NCBI RefSeq assembly: GCF_003337305.1
Contig: NZ_QPJO01000001.1
Location: 558,001 to 622,000, forward strand
Origin: Winogradskyella arenosi
GTDB taxonomy: Bacteria; Bacteroidota; Bacteroidia; Flavobacteriales; Flavobacteriaceae
Direction of reading: 5' to 3'
DNA length: 64,000 bases
The position numbers and the translations under genes are program-made. The notes beneath the pieces are model-generated. The model searched no databases. It was not told the origin of the DNA and saw nothing but the letters and a program-made list of their open reading frames with translations. Of this stretch, positions 8,049-16,151 are shown in pieces. How positions within the stretch are numbered: position 1 is the stretch's first letter; every line of letters starts with the position of its first letter.

Positions 8049-8878
8049 TAATTATATTTGCCTTCAATAAGTTGCAGAAAACGTTCCTCGTATTCTTCTT
8101 TTCCTTCCCAATTGTTATAGTCGGGTTTTACCATTTCAGAAATTAAGGTTTTAGCCTCAGATAGGGAGCTTGTGGTGTTAATTTGAGAAATAACACGGTC
8201 GTAACTTTCACTTTCTCCTTCAAATAAATGCTTTATAAATGCTAACTTATCGTTTAATCCTATTTTTAAATTCTGACCTTTTAGTCGGTCGTTTAAAGAT
8301 TTACTTGCAGTTTCAGCCTCACGTTTTTTAGCATCTTCAATAGGTTCGAACTCTGGAATGGTATCAAAGCCAGATGTAATGTCATCAAATTGAAGGGTTG
8401 GTGTGATTGGGTTGTCTTTCGGTAGATCTTGTTCAAATAAAGATTCTGTAGGTTTTGGTGCTTCAGGTTGTTTAGGGGTTGGAGCCTTCGCTTCAACTTT
8501 TGGTTGTTCTATGGCAATGTCAGTTTGAGCCTCATCGTCTTCGGGCATTTGAGCTACCAAGTCTTTAATTTTAGTCATTACCGGCTCCATAATGCCATCA
8601 TCTTCCTTTTCATCTAAGTGAATGTACGTTTTGTCTTCCACTTCAATGTTGTCGCTAAACTTGTTATTAAAGGCCGTTTCAAGCATACTGAAAAATGAAG
8701 AATCGTTTCCAATTTTTGGTATTTTGTCCTCAAAATTCTCTTCGGCAAATTTTAAAACCGTCAGTTTTTCATAAAGTAAAGCAACTTCTTCATGAAGTTT
8801 ACTGAGGTCTTCTCTTCCAGATAATTTTAGAATCCTATGGGCAATACTTACTAATTCTGATTCTAATTTCTTTTTCAT
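8048..8878 (-). CDS. Acidic protein of unknown function, conserved-looking neighbour of rsmI and tdk
   Basis: I do not recognise a named domain. The 276-residue protein has a helical N-terminus (to about residue 75), a long acidic and proline/threonine-rich low-complexity middle (about 100-180, with runs such as PTPKQPEAPKPTE), and a helical C-terminal domain (about 185-276, with LNDRLKGQNLKIGLNDKLAF). There is no signal peptide or membrane segment, so it is probably cytoplasmic. The layout suggests a linker joining two folded ends. It is the first gene of the run to the DoxX-like, rsmI and HopJ genes and is divergent from tdk. Confidence 0.75.
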   Translation of the reverse strand: MKKKLESELVSIAHRILKLSGREDLSKLHEEVALLYEKLTVLKFAEENFEDKIPKIGNDSSFFSMLETAFNNKFSDNIEVEDKTYIHLDEKEDDGIMEPVMTKIKDLVAQMPEDDEAQTDIAIEQPKVEAKAPTPKQPEAPKPTESLFEQDLPKDNPITPTLQFDDITSGFDTIPEFEPIEDAKKREAETASKSLNDRLKGQNLKIGLNDKLAFIKHLFEGESESYDRVISQINTTSSLSEAKTLISEMVKPDYNNWEGKEEYEERFLQLIEGKYN

Positions 8879-8983
8879 AGTTCTAAATTTTTATAATGAA
8901 GCACTTTAGTTTTTTATTTTTTTATCCTATCGATGTGCGTGTTGCAAATGGAAATATAATTTCTTTATTCGCTTTTCGTAAGT

Positions 8984-9010
8984 TTTGCTATCGATTTTTT
9001 AATAAATTTG
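8984..9010 (+). promoter_or_regulatory. Candidate promoter for tdk-alr
   Basis: TAAATTTG at 9003-9010 is a perfect match to the Bacteroidota -7 element TAnnTTTG. TTTG at 8984-8987 could serve as the -33 element, although the 15-nt spacing is short. A transcript from here would have a ~45-nt leader before tdk. Confidence 0.45.
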
Positions 9011-9062
9011 TCTCACCTTATAATCTCGAAGAACAACTTCGATTTAGTGCTAAAATTACAAA

Positions 9063-9710
9063 ATGTTTCTCGAAAATACAGTAAATCAGAAAGAACAATT
9101 TGGATGGATTGAAGTCATCTGTGGCTCAATGTTCTCCGGTAAAACCGAAGAGTTAATTAGACGATTAAAGCGTGCAAAATTTGCCAAACAGAGAGTTGAA
9201 ATTTTTAAGCCCGCCGTAGATACACGTTACGATGAAGATATGGTGGTCTCTCATGATGCTAATGAAATCCGTTCAACACCAGTTCCGGCCGCTGCTAATA
9301 TTCCTATTTTGGCGGATGGTTGTGATGTGGTAGGGATTGATGAAGCGCAGTTTTTTGATGAAGGGATTGTGCGCGTGTGTAATGATTTAGCCAATAAAGG
9401 AATTCGTGTTATTGTAGCAGGATTAGATATGGATTTTAAGGGAAACCCCTTTGGACCTATGCCTAATTTAATGGCTACGGCAGAGTATGTGACTAAAGTC
9501 CATGCGGTGTGCACAAAAACAGGGAATCTAGCGCAATACAGTCACCGTAAAGCCCTTAGTGATGAGTTGGTTTTATTAGGTGAAGTTGATGAATACGAAC
9601 CTCTAAGTAGAGCGGCTTATTTTAAAAGCGTACAACGCGATAAGCTGAAAAACGTCACGGTAGTAGATCCTCAAGAATTAGATTTTAATCAGGACGAGAC
9701 CAATGCCTAA
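9063..9710 (+). CDS. tdk: Thymidine kinase (type II)
   Basis: Phosphorylates thymidine to dTMP in the pyrimidine salvage pathway. The P-loop is GSMFSGKT (residues 21-28), and the DEAQFFDE segment carries the Walker B aspartate and catalytic glutamate. The lasso region reads [16 protein letters not shown]. In the classic enzyme this holds a CxxC zinc pair, with a second pair near the C-terminus; here only one cysteine remains and the C-terminal pair is absent. The structural zinc is therefore probably lost. The length (215 residues) is otherwise normal. The stop overlaps the alr start by 8 nt, indicating a tdk-alr operon. Confidence 0.93.
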   Translation: MFLENTVNQKEQFGWIEVICGSMFSGKTEELIRRLKRAKFAKQRVEIFKPAVDTRYDEDMVVSHDANEIRSTPVPAAANIPILADGCDVVGIDEAQFFDEGIVRVCNDLANKGIRVIVAGLDMDFKGNPFGPMPNLMATAEYVTKVHAVCTKTGNLAQYSHRKALSDELVLLGEVDEYEPLSRAAYFKSVQRDKLKNVTVVDPQELDFNQDETNA

Positions 9711-10812
9711 GGTTCAAGAAACAGTGCTTGAAATTAATTTGAGCGCGCTAACGCATAATTATCATTACTTAAAATCGAAATTACAACCAGAAACTAAGTT
9801 TTTAGCCGTTGTTAAAGCCTTTGCTTACGGAAGCGACTCCGTAGCAATCGCAAAACACCTGGAAACGCTAGGGGTTGATTATTTTGCGGTGGCCTATACC
9901 CAAGAGGGCGTGGCTTTAAGAGACGCTGGGATTAGGACGCCGATATTGGTACTGCATCCACAATCTTTAAACGCAGATACCTTAATAGATCGCTGTTTAG
10001 AACCGAGTATTTACAGCGCACGACTTTTAAAAGACTTTATTGCTACTGCGGAAAAAAGAGGGCAGACCAATTATCCTGTTCATATTAAATTTAATACCGG
10101 ATTAAATCGTTTAGGCTTTGGTGAACAAGATATCGCAGGGATTACTGAGCAGTTAAGAGCCACTAAAGCCGTACAAGCTAAGTCTATTTTTTCACATTTA
10201 GCGGCTAGTGAAGATCTTACGGAGAACGATTTTACGGCCTTACAGATTAATCGTTTTAAAACTTTCACAGAAACCTTTAAGCGCCTTTCCGGAACAACAC
10301 CTTGGATGCATCTTTGTAATACATCGGGTATTATTAATTATCCCGAAGCTCATTTTAATATGGTGAGAAGTGGTATTGGCTTATATGGGTTTGGTAACTG
10401 TGACGAAGAGGATGCTATTTTACAACCTATAGCAAGTTTAAAATCGGTTATTTCTCAAATTCATGAGGTAGATAAAGGACATTCCGTAGGGTATAACAGA
10501 GCTTTTACTACTTCACGTAAAGAGCGTATTGCAACGATTCCTGTTGGTCATGCCGATGGGGTGAGCCGTATTTATGGTCAGAAAAAAGGATTTGTTTATA
10601 TCAACGACCAGAAAGCCTTTATTGTTGGAAATGTGTGTATGGACATGATTATGGTGAATGTAACGGATATTAATTGCCAAGAAGGTGATGAGGTTATTGT
10701 TTTTGATGCTAAGTACAAGGCAAACACCTTAGCCGAATCTGCCGCCACTATTTCTTATGAAATCTTAACCGCACTTTCTCAGCGTATTAAGCGAATTATT
10801 GTAGAGGATTAA
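9703..10812 (+). CDS. alr: Alanine racemase
   Basis: A PLP enzyme that makes D-alanine for peptidoglycan. The PLP lysine is K38 in [11 protein letters not shown] (the classical motif is VVKANAYGHG). The second catalytic base, tyrosine, lies in the VGYNRAF segment, and the GHADG and [10 protein letters not shown] motifs of the C-terminal beta domain are present. At 369 residues it is the single-domain form, with no MurF-like fusion. The start overlaps the tdk stop by 8 nt, so the two are co-transcribed and probably coupled. Confidence 0.95.
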   Translation: MPKVQETVLEINLSALTHNYHYLKSKLQPETKFLAVVKAFAYGSDSVAIAKHLETLGVDYFAVAYTQEGVALRDAGIRTPILVLHPQSLNADTLIDRCLEPSIYSARLLKDFIATAEKRGQTNYPVHIKFNTGLNRLGFGEQDIAGITEQLRATKAVQAKSIFSHLAASEDLTENDFTALQINRFKTFTETFKRLSGTTPWMHLCNTSGIINYPEAHFNMVRSGIGLYGFGNCDEEDAILQPIASLKSVISQIHEVDKGHSVGYNRAFTTSRKERIATIPVGHADGVSRIYGQKKGFVYINDQKAFIVGNVCMDMIMVNVTDINCQEGDEVIVFDAKYKANTLAESAATISYEILTALSQRIKRIIVED

Positions 10813-10888
10813 TCTTTTTTTAACATTTTGTGACTTTTTTCTTAACTTGGTGTCATATTAGATAGCCTAACTAAAAAATTAGAACATT

Positions 10889-11290
10889 ATGTTAAAAGAA
10901 TTCAAGGAATTTGCAATGAAGGGGAACCTTATAGACATTGCAGTTGGTTTTGTTATGGGTGCTGCTTTTAAAGAAGTAGTTACTGCGTTTACAGGAGGAA
11001 TCGTTTCCCCATTAATTGGATTGATCTTCAATTCAGATTTTAAAGCGTTGAGGTATCAGCTTAAAGAAGGAACTTTAAACGATGCTGGTGAACGTGTTGG
11101 AGACGTATTTTTAGAATACGGAACGTTTTTAACAAACGTTATTGACTTTATCATTGTAGCATTTGTTATGTTCCTTGTGGTAAAAGGAGTTAATAAAATG
11201 AAGAAGAAAGAAGAGCCAGCTCCTGCTGCGCCATCTGGACCATCTGAAATCGATTTATTAAAAGAAATCAGAGATTCTTTAAAAAAATAA
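10889..11290 (+). CDS. mscL: Large-conductance mechanosensitive channel
   Basis: MscL opens under membrane tension to release solutes during hypo-osmotic shock. The 133-residue protein shows the amphipathic N-terminal helix and TM1 (FKEFAMKGNLIDIAVGFVMG), a periplasmic loop, TM2 (NVIDFIIVAFVMFLVVKGVN) and a charged cytoplasmic helix (SEIDLLKEIRDSLKK). The TM1 lining sequence with AVGFVMGAAF is typical. The linker before the last helix is alanine/proline-rich. It is a single gene 76 bp downstream of alr and has its own terminator. Confidence 0.96.
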   Translation: MLKEFKEFAMKGNLIDIAVGFVMGAAFKEVVTAFTGGIVSPLIGLIFNSDFKALRYQLKEGTLNDAGERVGDVFLEYGTFLTNVIDFIIVAFVMFLVVKGVNKMKKKEEPAPAAPSGPSEIDLLKEIRDSLKK

Positions 11291-11330
11291 GACCGTTTAG
11301 CATCATCGCTACACTATTATTTTAACTAAA

Positions 11331-11355
11331 CCCAGGCGATAACAGCCTGGGTTTT
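11331..11355 (+). terminator. Intrinsic terminator after mscL
   Basis: CCCAGGC and GCCTGGG are 7-bp GC-rich arms around a 7-nt loop, followed by TTTT. It lies 40 bp past the mscL stop. Confidence 0.85.
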
Positions 11356-11491
11356 CTTTGCTTTAAAAGGTCTGGTGCACATCTCACAATGAATCCTCCT
11401 TATTTTTATGAGATTTTTAAAGCTAATTACCCCTTAAGAGTAAAAGAAATATTCTAATTTTGATATCTTAGAGTTGTGTCTTTATAAAAAA

Positions 11492-11531
11492 TTATAACCC
11501 TGCATAAGGACTTTAAATGAGGGCGTTATAA
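11492..11531 (+). promoter_or_regulatory. Imperfect hairpin in the asd leader
   Basis: TTATAAC-CC...CAT pairs with ATG...GGG-GTTATAA across an AT-rich loop, with small bulges. It is located about 40 bp before asd and downstream of a near-consensus -7 box (TATCTTAG, 11464-11471), so it would lie in the 5' leader. No known riboswitch is recognised. Confidence 0.3.
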
Positions 11532-11568
11532 TGCATATAAGACCTAAGAACATTAAAAATATAAACGT

Positions 11569-12558
11569 ATGAAAGTAGCAATTGTAGGTGCAACAGGTAT
11601 GGTTGGCAACGTGATGCTAAAAGTATTAGAGGAACGTAACTTTCCTTTAGATGAATTATTATTAGTCGCTTCAGAGCGTTCTGCAGGTAAGGTATTACAG
11701 TATAAAGGTAAGGATATTACAGTCATTAGTATTCCTGCCGCTATTGAAGAACGTCCAGATATTGCTTTGTTTTCTGCTGGTGGTGGGACGTCATTAGAAT
11801 GGGCACCAAAATTTGCTGAGGTCGGAACAACAGTGATCGATAATTCCTCGGCTTGGAGAATGGATGGTTCAAAAAAATTAGTGGTACCAGAAATCAATGC
11901 CGCTGAATTAGCAGCAACCGATAAAATTATCGCAAACCCTAATTGCTCAACCATTCAAATGGTTATGGCTTTAGCGCCTTTACACGAGAAATATAAGATT
12001 AAACGTATCGTTGTGTCTACGTACCAATCAGTATCGGGAACAGGAGTAAAAGCGGTAGAACAATTAGAAAATGAAATTGCAGGCAAAGAAGGCGATATGG
12101 CTTATCCTTACCCAATTCATAAAAACGCTATTCCTCATTGTGATGTTTTTGAAGATAATGGTTATACCAAGGAAGAAATGAAATTGGTGAATGAAACCCG
12201 TAAAATTTTAGGGGATGATAGCATTGCAGTTACTGCAACTGCTGTTAGAATTCCAACTGCAGGTGGACATAGTGAAGCTATTAACGTAGAATTTGAGTCT
12301 GATTTTGATCTTACAGAGGTTAAAAGCTTACTAGATAATACCGATGGAGTAACACTTCAAGATAATTTAGACGAAAACCTTTATCCGATGCCAATGTATG
12401 CGCATGGTAAAGATGATGTTTTTGTTGGACGTATTAGACGAGATGTGTCGCAAGCAAACACTTTAAACTTATGGGTGGTGAGTGATAACCTTAGAAAAGG
12501 TGCAGCGACTAACACTGTACAAATTGCAGAATACCTTATTAAAAACGATCTTGTTTAA
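11569..12558 (+). CDS. asd: Aspartate-semialdehyde dehydrogenase
   Basis: Converts aspartyl phosphate to aspartate semialdehyde, the branch point to lysine/diaminopimelate, methionine and threonine. The N-terminal NADP fold is VAIVGATGMVG (residues 3-13). The catalytic cysteine is C126 in NPNCSTIQ, and GGHSEAINVEF holds the active-site histidine. At 329 residues it has normal length and no missing motif. It stands alone, with a ~270-bp upstream region that carries a hairpin in its leader. Next downstream is the prolyl oligopeptidase gene, separated by 180 bp. Confidence 0.96.
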   Translation: MKVAIVGATGMVGNVMLKVLEERNFPLDELLLVASERSAGKVLQYKGKDITVISIPAAIEERPDIALFSAGGGTSLEWAPKFAEVGTTVIDNSSAWRMDGSKKLVVPEINAAELAATDKIIANPNCSTIQMVMALAPLHEKYKIKRIVVSTYQSVSGTGVKAVEQLENEIAGKEGDMAYPYPIHKNAIPHCDVFEDNGYTKEEMKLVNETRKILGDDSIAVTATAVRIPTAGGHSEAINVEFESDFDLTEVKSLLDNTDGVTLQDNLDENLYPMPMYAHGKDDVFVGRIRRDVSQANTLNLWVVSDNLRKGAATNTVQIAEYLIKNDLV

Positions 12559-12656
12559 GGTGTTTTAATCTTAAAAGTATAAGCAGCTTTTTGTTTTTCA
12601 GTCTATTGCTTAATTAGGTGGCTGAAATTATGCTTATATTGTACTTCCAATTTTAG

Positions 12657-12701
12657 GTTAAGTTTTGAGTTAAAGCGTTCTCGTAAAACTCAAAACTTAA
12701 C
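12657..12701 (+). repeat. 15-bp perfect inverted repeat upstream of the prolyl oligopeptidase gene
   Basis: GTTAAGTTTTGAGTT and AACTCAAAACTTAAC surround a 15-nt loop containing AAAGCG. It ends 37 bp before the peptidase start. It might terminate asd transcription, although only TTT follows, or it might be a leader hairpin or operator of the peptidase gene. Confidence 0.6.
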
Positions 12702-12738
12702 TTTAAAATGAAATTGTAAGTTATAAAAACACCTAATT

Positions 12739-14892
12739 ATGAAAAAACTTCCCTTCCTTGCTTTAGCGTTAAGTATTTTTGTCTCTTGTAAAAATGAAAC
12801 TGAAAGCATGAAACCCATTATTGTAGATTACCCTCAAACCCAAAAAGTAGATACTATAGACACTTATTTTGATGTGGCTGTTGCAGATCCTTACCGTTGG
12901 TTAGAGGACGATAGAAGTACGGAGACAGAGGCTTGGGTAAAGGCGCAAAATAAAGTAACTTATAATTATTTAGATCAAATTCCTTACCGCAAAGCTTTAA
13001 AGGAGCGTCTTACAACCTTATGGAATTATGAGAAGATTGGAGCGCCTTTTAAAGAAGGAGATTATACCTATTTTTATAAAAATGATGGGCTTCAGAATCA
13101 ATATGTGATTTACAGGTATAAAACAGGAGCAGACCCAAGCACGGCAGAGGTCTTTTTAGATCCTAATAGCTTTAAAGAAGATGGTACCATTTCATTAGGA
13201 GGCACTAGTTTTTCAAAAGATGGAAAAACTCTAGCCTATGCCATTTCTGAAGGCGGAAGTGATTGGCGAAAAATCTTAATCATGAATACCGAGACCAAAA
13301 CTATCGTTGAAGATACTTTGGTAGACATTAAATTTAGCGGCATGTCTTGGTATAAGAATGAAGGGTTTTATTATTCAAGTTACGATAAGCCTAAAGGGAG
13401 CGAATTGTCAGCTAAAACAGATCAGCATAAGGTGTATTATCATAAATTAGGAACGCCGCAGTCTGAAGATCAATTAATCTACGGCGGTACTCCAAAAGAA
13501 AAACATCGTTATATCTATGCTACGGTGACGGAAGATGATCGCTATTTAGTGATTACGCCTAGAGTGTCTACCTCGGGCAATAAACTTTATATAAAAGATT
13601 TATCAGTAGCCAATGCACCATTAATAGAAATTTTAGGGCATACCAATTCCGATTCTAATATTATTGAGAACGTAGGGACCAAACTCTATATTGCGACAAA
13701 TCTAAACGCGCCAAACCAAAAAATTGTAACGGTAGAGGCGTCTCATCCTACACCAGAACACTGGGTTGATTTTATTCCGGAAACCAAAAATGTTTTAACG
13801 CCAACGACTGCCGGGGGTTACTTTTTTGCCCATTATATGGTAGATGCGGTTTCAAAAGTCTTTCAATATGATTACGAAGGCCAACTTGTTAGAGCGGTAG
13901 AATTACCGGGAATAGGAACGGCAGGAGGATTTAGTGCTAAAAAGGAAGAAACAGAATTGTATTACTCTTTTGCTAATTACGTAACACCAGGGAGTATCTA
14001 TAAATACTCTATTGAAAGCGGGGCCTCAGAACTTTATAAAAAGCCTAATATCGATTTCAATCCTGAAGATTATGAAAGCAAGCAGGTCTTTTACACTTCA
14101 AAAGATGGAACTAAAGTTCCTATGATTATCACACACAAAAAAGGACTTAGACTAAATGGTGAAAATCCAACCATTCTGTATGGTTATGGAGGTTTTAATG
14201 TAAGCTTAACACCGAGTTTTAGTATCGCTAATGCTGTTTGGATGGAACAAGGTGGGGTTTATGCAGTACCTAATCTTAGAGGTGGTGGTGAATACGGAAA
14301 AGCATGGCACGATGCTGGGACTAAACTTCAAAAACAGAATGTATTTGACGATTTTATTGCCGCAGCAGAATACCTTATAAGTGAAAAATATACAACCTCA
14401 GATTTCTTAGCGATTAGAGGGGGCTCTAACGGCGGTTTACTCGTAGGCGCTACCATGACGCAGCGTCCGGAGTTAATGAAGGTGGCATTGCCTGCCGTTG
14501 GCGTTTTAGACATGTTACGTTACCATACCTTTACGGCTGGTGCAGGTTGGGCTTATGATTACGGAACGGCAGAAGATACTAAGGAGATGTTTAACTATTT
14601 AAAAGGCTATTCTCCTGTACATAATGTAAAAGAAGGAACCGCATATCCAGCCACATTGATTACGACAGGAGATCATGATGATCGGGTGGTGCCTGCCCAT
14701 AGCTTTAAGTTTGCTGCAGAACTACAAAGCAAGCAAACGGGTGAAAACCCTACATTAATTAGAATTGAAACAGATGCAGGGCATGGGGCCGGAACACCGG
14801 TAAGTAAAACCATAGAACAATTTGCCGATATCTACGGATTTACGCTTTACAATATGGGTTTTAAAACTTTGCCAACAGCATTAGAAAAGTAG
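12739..14892 (+). CDS. Prolyl oligopeptidase (S9A), lipoprotein
   Basis: Cleaves short peptides after proline. The protein starts with a lipoprotein signal (lipobox FVSC, Cys near residue 17), so it is probably membrane-anchored outside the cytoplasm. A seven-bladed propeller domain spans roughly residues 100-440. The alpha/beta-hydrolase domain then carries the catalytic serine in [10 protein letters not shown], the aspartate in [11 protein letters not shown] and the histidine in DAGHGAG. The N-terminal helix segment with DPYRWLEDD is a standard family marker. Length (717) is normal for S9A. It is transcribed alone, with a strong inverted repeat just upstream and a small bulged hairpin just downstream. 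Confidence 0.94.
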   Translation: MKKLPFLALALSIFVSCKNETESMKPIIVDYPQTQKVDTIDTYFDVAVADPYRWLEDDRSTETEAWVKAQNKVTYNYLDQIPYRKALKERLTTLWNYEKIGAPFKEGDYTYFYKNDGLQNQYVIYRYKTGADPSTAEVFLDPNSFKEDGTISLGGTSFSKDGKTLAYAISEGGSDWRKILIMNTETKTIVEDTLVDIKFSGMSWYKNEGFYYSSYDKPKGSELSAKTDQHKVYYHKLGTPQSEDQLIYGGTPKEKHRYIYATVTEDDRYLVITPRVSTSGNKLYIKDLSVANAPLIEILGHTNSDSNIIENVGTKLYIATNLNAPNQKIVTVEASHPTPEHWVDFIPETKNVLTPTTAGGYFFAHYMVDAVSKVFQYDYEGQLVRAVELPGIGTAGGFSAKKEETELYYSFANYVTPGSIYKYSIESGASELYKKPNIDFNPEDYESKQVFYTSKDGTKVPMIITHKKGLRLNGENPTILYGYGGFNVSLTPSFSIANAVWMEQGGVYAVPNLRGGGEYGKAWHDAGTKLQKQNVFDDFIAAAEYLISEKYTTSDFLAIRGGSNGGLLVGATMTQRPELMKVALPAVGVLDMLRYHTFTAGAGWAYDYGTAEDTKEMFNYLKGYSPVHNVKEGTAYPATLITTGDHDDRVVPAHSFKFAAELQSKQTGENPTLIRIETDAGHGAGTPVSKTIEQFADIYGFTLYNMGFKTLPTALEK

Positions 14893-14912
14893 TAATTACA
14901 TTATAGACAGGG

Positions 14913-14933
14913 CGTTTTAGGGAAACCTAAACG
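14913..14933. repeat. 21-nt bulged hairpin element, copy 1
   Basis: CGTTTTAGG-GAAA-CCTAAACG folds into an 8-bp stem with one bulged T and a GAAA tetraloop, 20 bp past the peptidase stop. The same design with a different loop and bulge occurs after rnc at 29988-30008. Confidence 0.5.
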
Positions 14934-15064
14934 TTATAAGACCAGTTCCATTTCAGCAAGCCATCAGGACAGAGGTATAGGAATTGTACAGTCAAAAAAG
15001 AATGATGATGAGGTAGGTGATTTTGGACTTAAGTTGTTTTATAAGTGAGGGTTAATCATTGTAT

Positions 15065-16141
15065 ATGATAAAATTTTACGGTATTTTATTTCTAATAAGT
15101 TTGCTCCTGGTTTCTTGCGCTAAGGATGACGGCCTTACGGCTTTAGATACCGAAAGTGTGGTGCATTACGATTTAGAAAATATGCCCTTTTCAACCTTGT
15201 CTGAATACCAATTTTTTCAAGGCGAACTCAAAAATTTAGAGCCTAGCCATGGGGTCTTACCCTATACCCTCAATGCCACTTTATTTAGCGATTATGCTAA
15301 AAAGAAACGCTTTATATGGATGCCTAACCAAAGTAAAGCCGCTTACATCAGTGATGACCAAGTGTTAGATTTCCCTATAGGAACGATTCTGATAAAAAAT
15401 TTTTATTACGATAATGTACGTCCTGATTATAGCACTCAGATTATAGAAACACGGCTTATGATTAAAAAGGAAGCGGGTTGGGTTTTTGCGAATTACAAAT
15501 GGAATGCGCTTCAATCTGAAGCCGAATTAGACTTGAATGGGAGTTTTGTTCCCTTAGAATGGCAAGAGAATGATGAGGTAAAGTCTGTAGAATACCGTAT
15601 TCCTTCAGAAGCAGAATGCCATACCTGCCATAAGATTATGGAAACGGCGCAGCCTATTGGCCCTAAACCAAGAAATTTAAATCTCACGTTTCAAGAAGAT
15701 GAAGGCTTTCAGAATCAATTAGATTATTTAGTAGAGTTTGGGTACTTAGACAATTCACTGCCCGAGACGATAAGCCAATTACCTAATTATACTAATACTA
15801 GTGTTCCACTGAGCCAAAGAGTAAGAGCCTATTTAGAAATTAACTGTGCGCATTGTCATTCCGATTATACACACTGTTCTTATCGTCCTATGCGTTTCGA
15901 TTATTCCTTAACCGATGACTTCACCACAATTGGGGTTTGTGTTGATGCCGATACTCCTCTAGGTGAAGATTTAGAGCGTATTGTAACTCCGGGAGATGCA
16001 AGAAGTTCGGTGTTGTATTACAGGTTAAGTGCCACAGAACCTTCTACAAGAATGCCTCTATTAGCCCGAACATTGGTTCATACAGAAGGGCTTCAGCTTG
16101 TAGAAGCTTGGATAGAATCTTTAGACATGAATTGTAACTAA
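15065..16141 (+). CDS. Diheme c-type cytochrome lipoprotein (SO2930-like family)
   Basis: A 358-residue lipoprotein (lipobox LVSC) with two heme c sites: CHTCH at residues 185-189 and CAHCH at 261-265. The region between the lipobox and the first heme (MPFSTLSEYQFF, PYTLNATLFSDYAKKKRF) matches the conserved N-terminal domain of SO2930-like diheme cytochromes. The protein would need the cytochrome c maturation system and acts outside the inner membrane, probably in electron transfer. ATG at 15065 is preferred over a TTG two codons upstream. It is followed after 10 bp by a secreted FG-GAP protein, so the pair is likely an operon. Axial methionines cannot be assigned with confidence. Confidence 0.85.
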   Translation: MIKFYGILFLISLLLVSCAKDDGLTALDTESVVHYDLENMPFSTLSEYQFFQGELKNLEPSHGVLPYTLNATLFSDYAKKKRFIWMPNQSKAAYISDDQVLDFPIGTILIKNFYYDNVRPDYSTQIIETRLMIKKEAGWVFANYKWNALQSEAELDLNGSFVPLEWQENDEVKSVEYRIPSEAECHTCHKIMETAQPIGPKPRNLNLTFQEDEGFQNQLDYLVEFGYLDNSLPETISQLPNYTNTSVPLSQRVRAYLEINCAHCHSDYTHCSYRPMRFDYSLTDDFTTIGVCVDADTPLGEDLERIVTPGDARSSVLYYRLSATEPSTRMPLLARTLVHTEGLQLVEAWIESLDMNCN

Positions 16142-16151
16142 ACATATTGAT

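Noticed and set aside
8896..9084. Open frame of 62 codons between the acidic-protein gene and tdk
   Set aside because: The candidate tdk promoter lies inside it, it overlaps the tdk start, and the phenylalanine-rich product resembles no protein I know.
11553..11954. Long minus-strand frame opposite asd
   Set aside because: It is antisense to a well-supported gene and shows no recognisable protein features.
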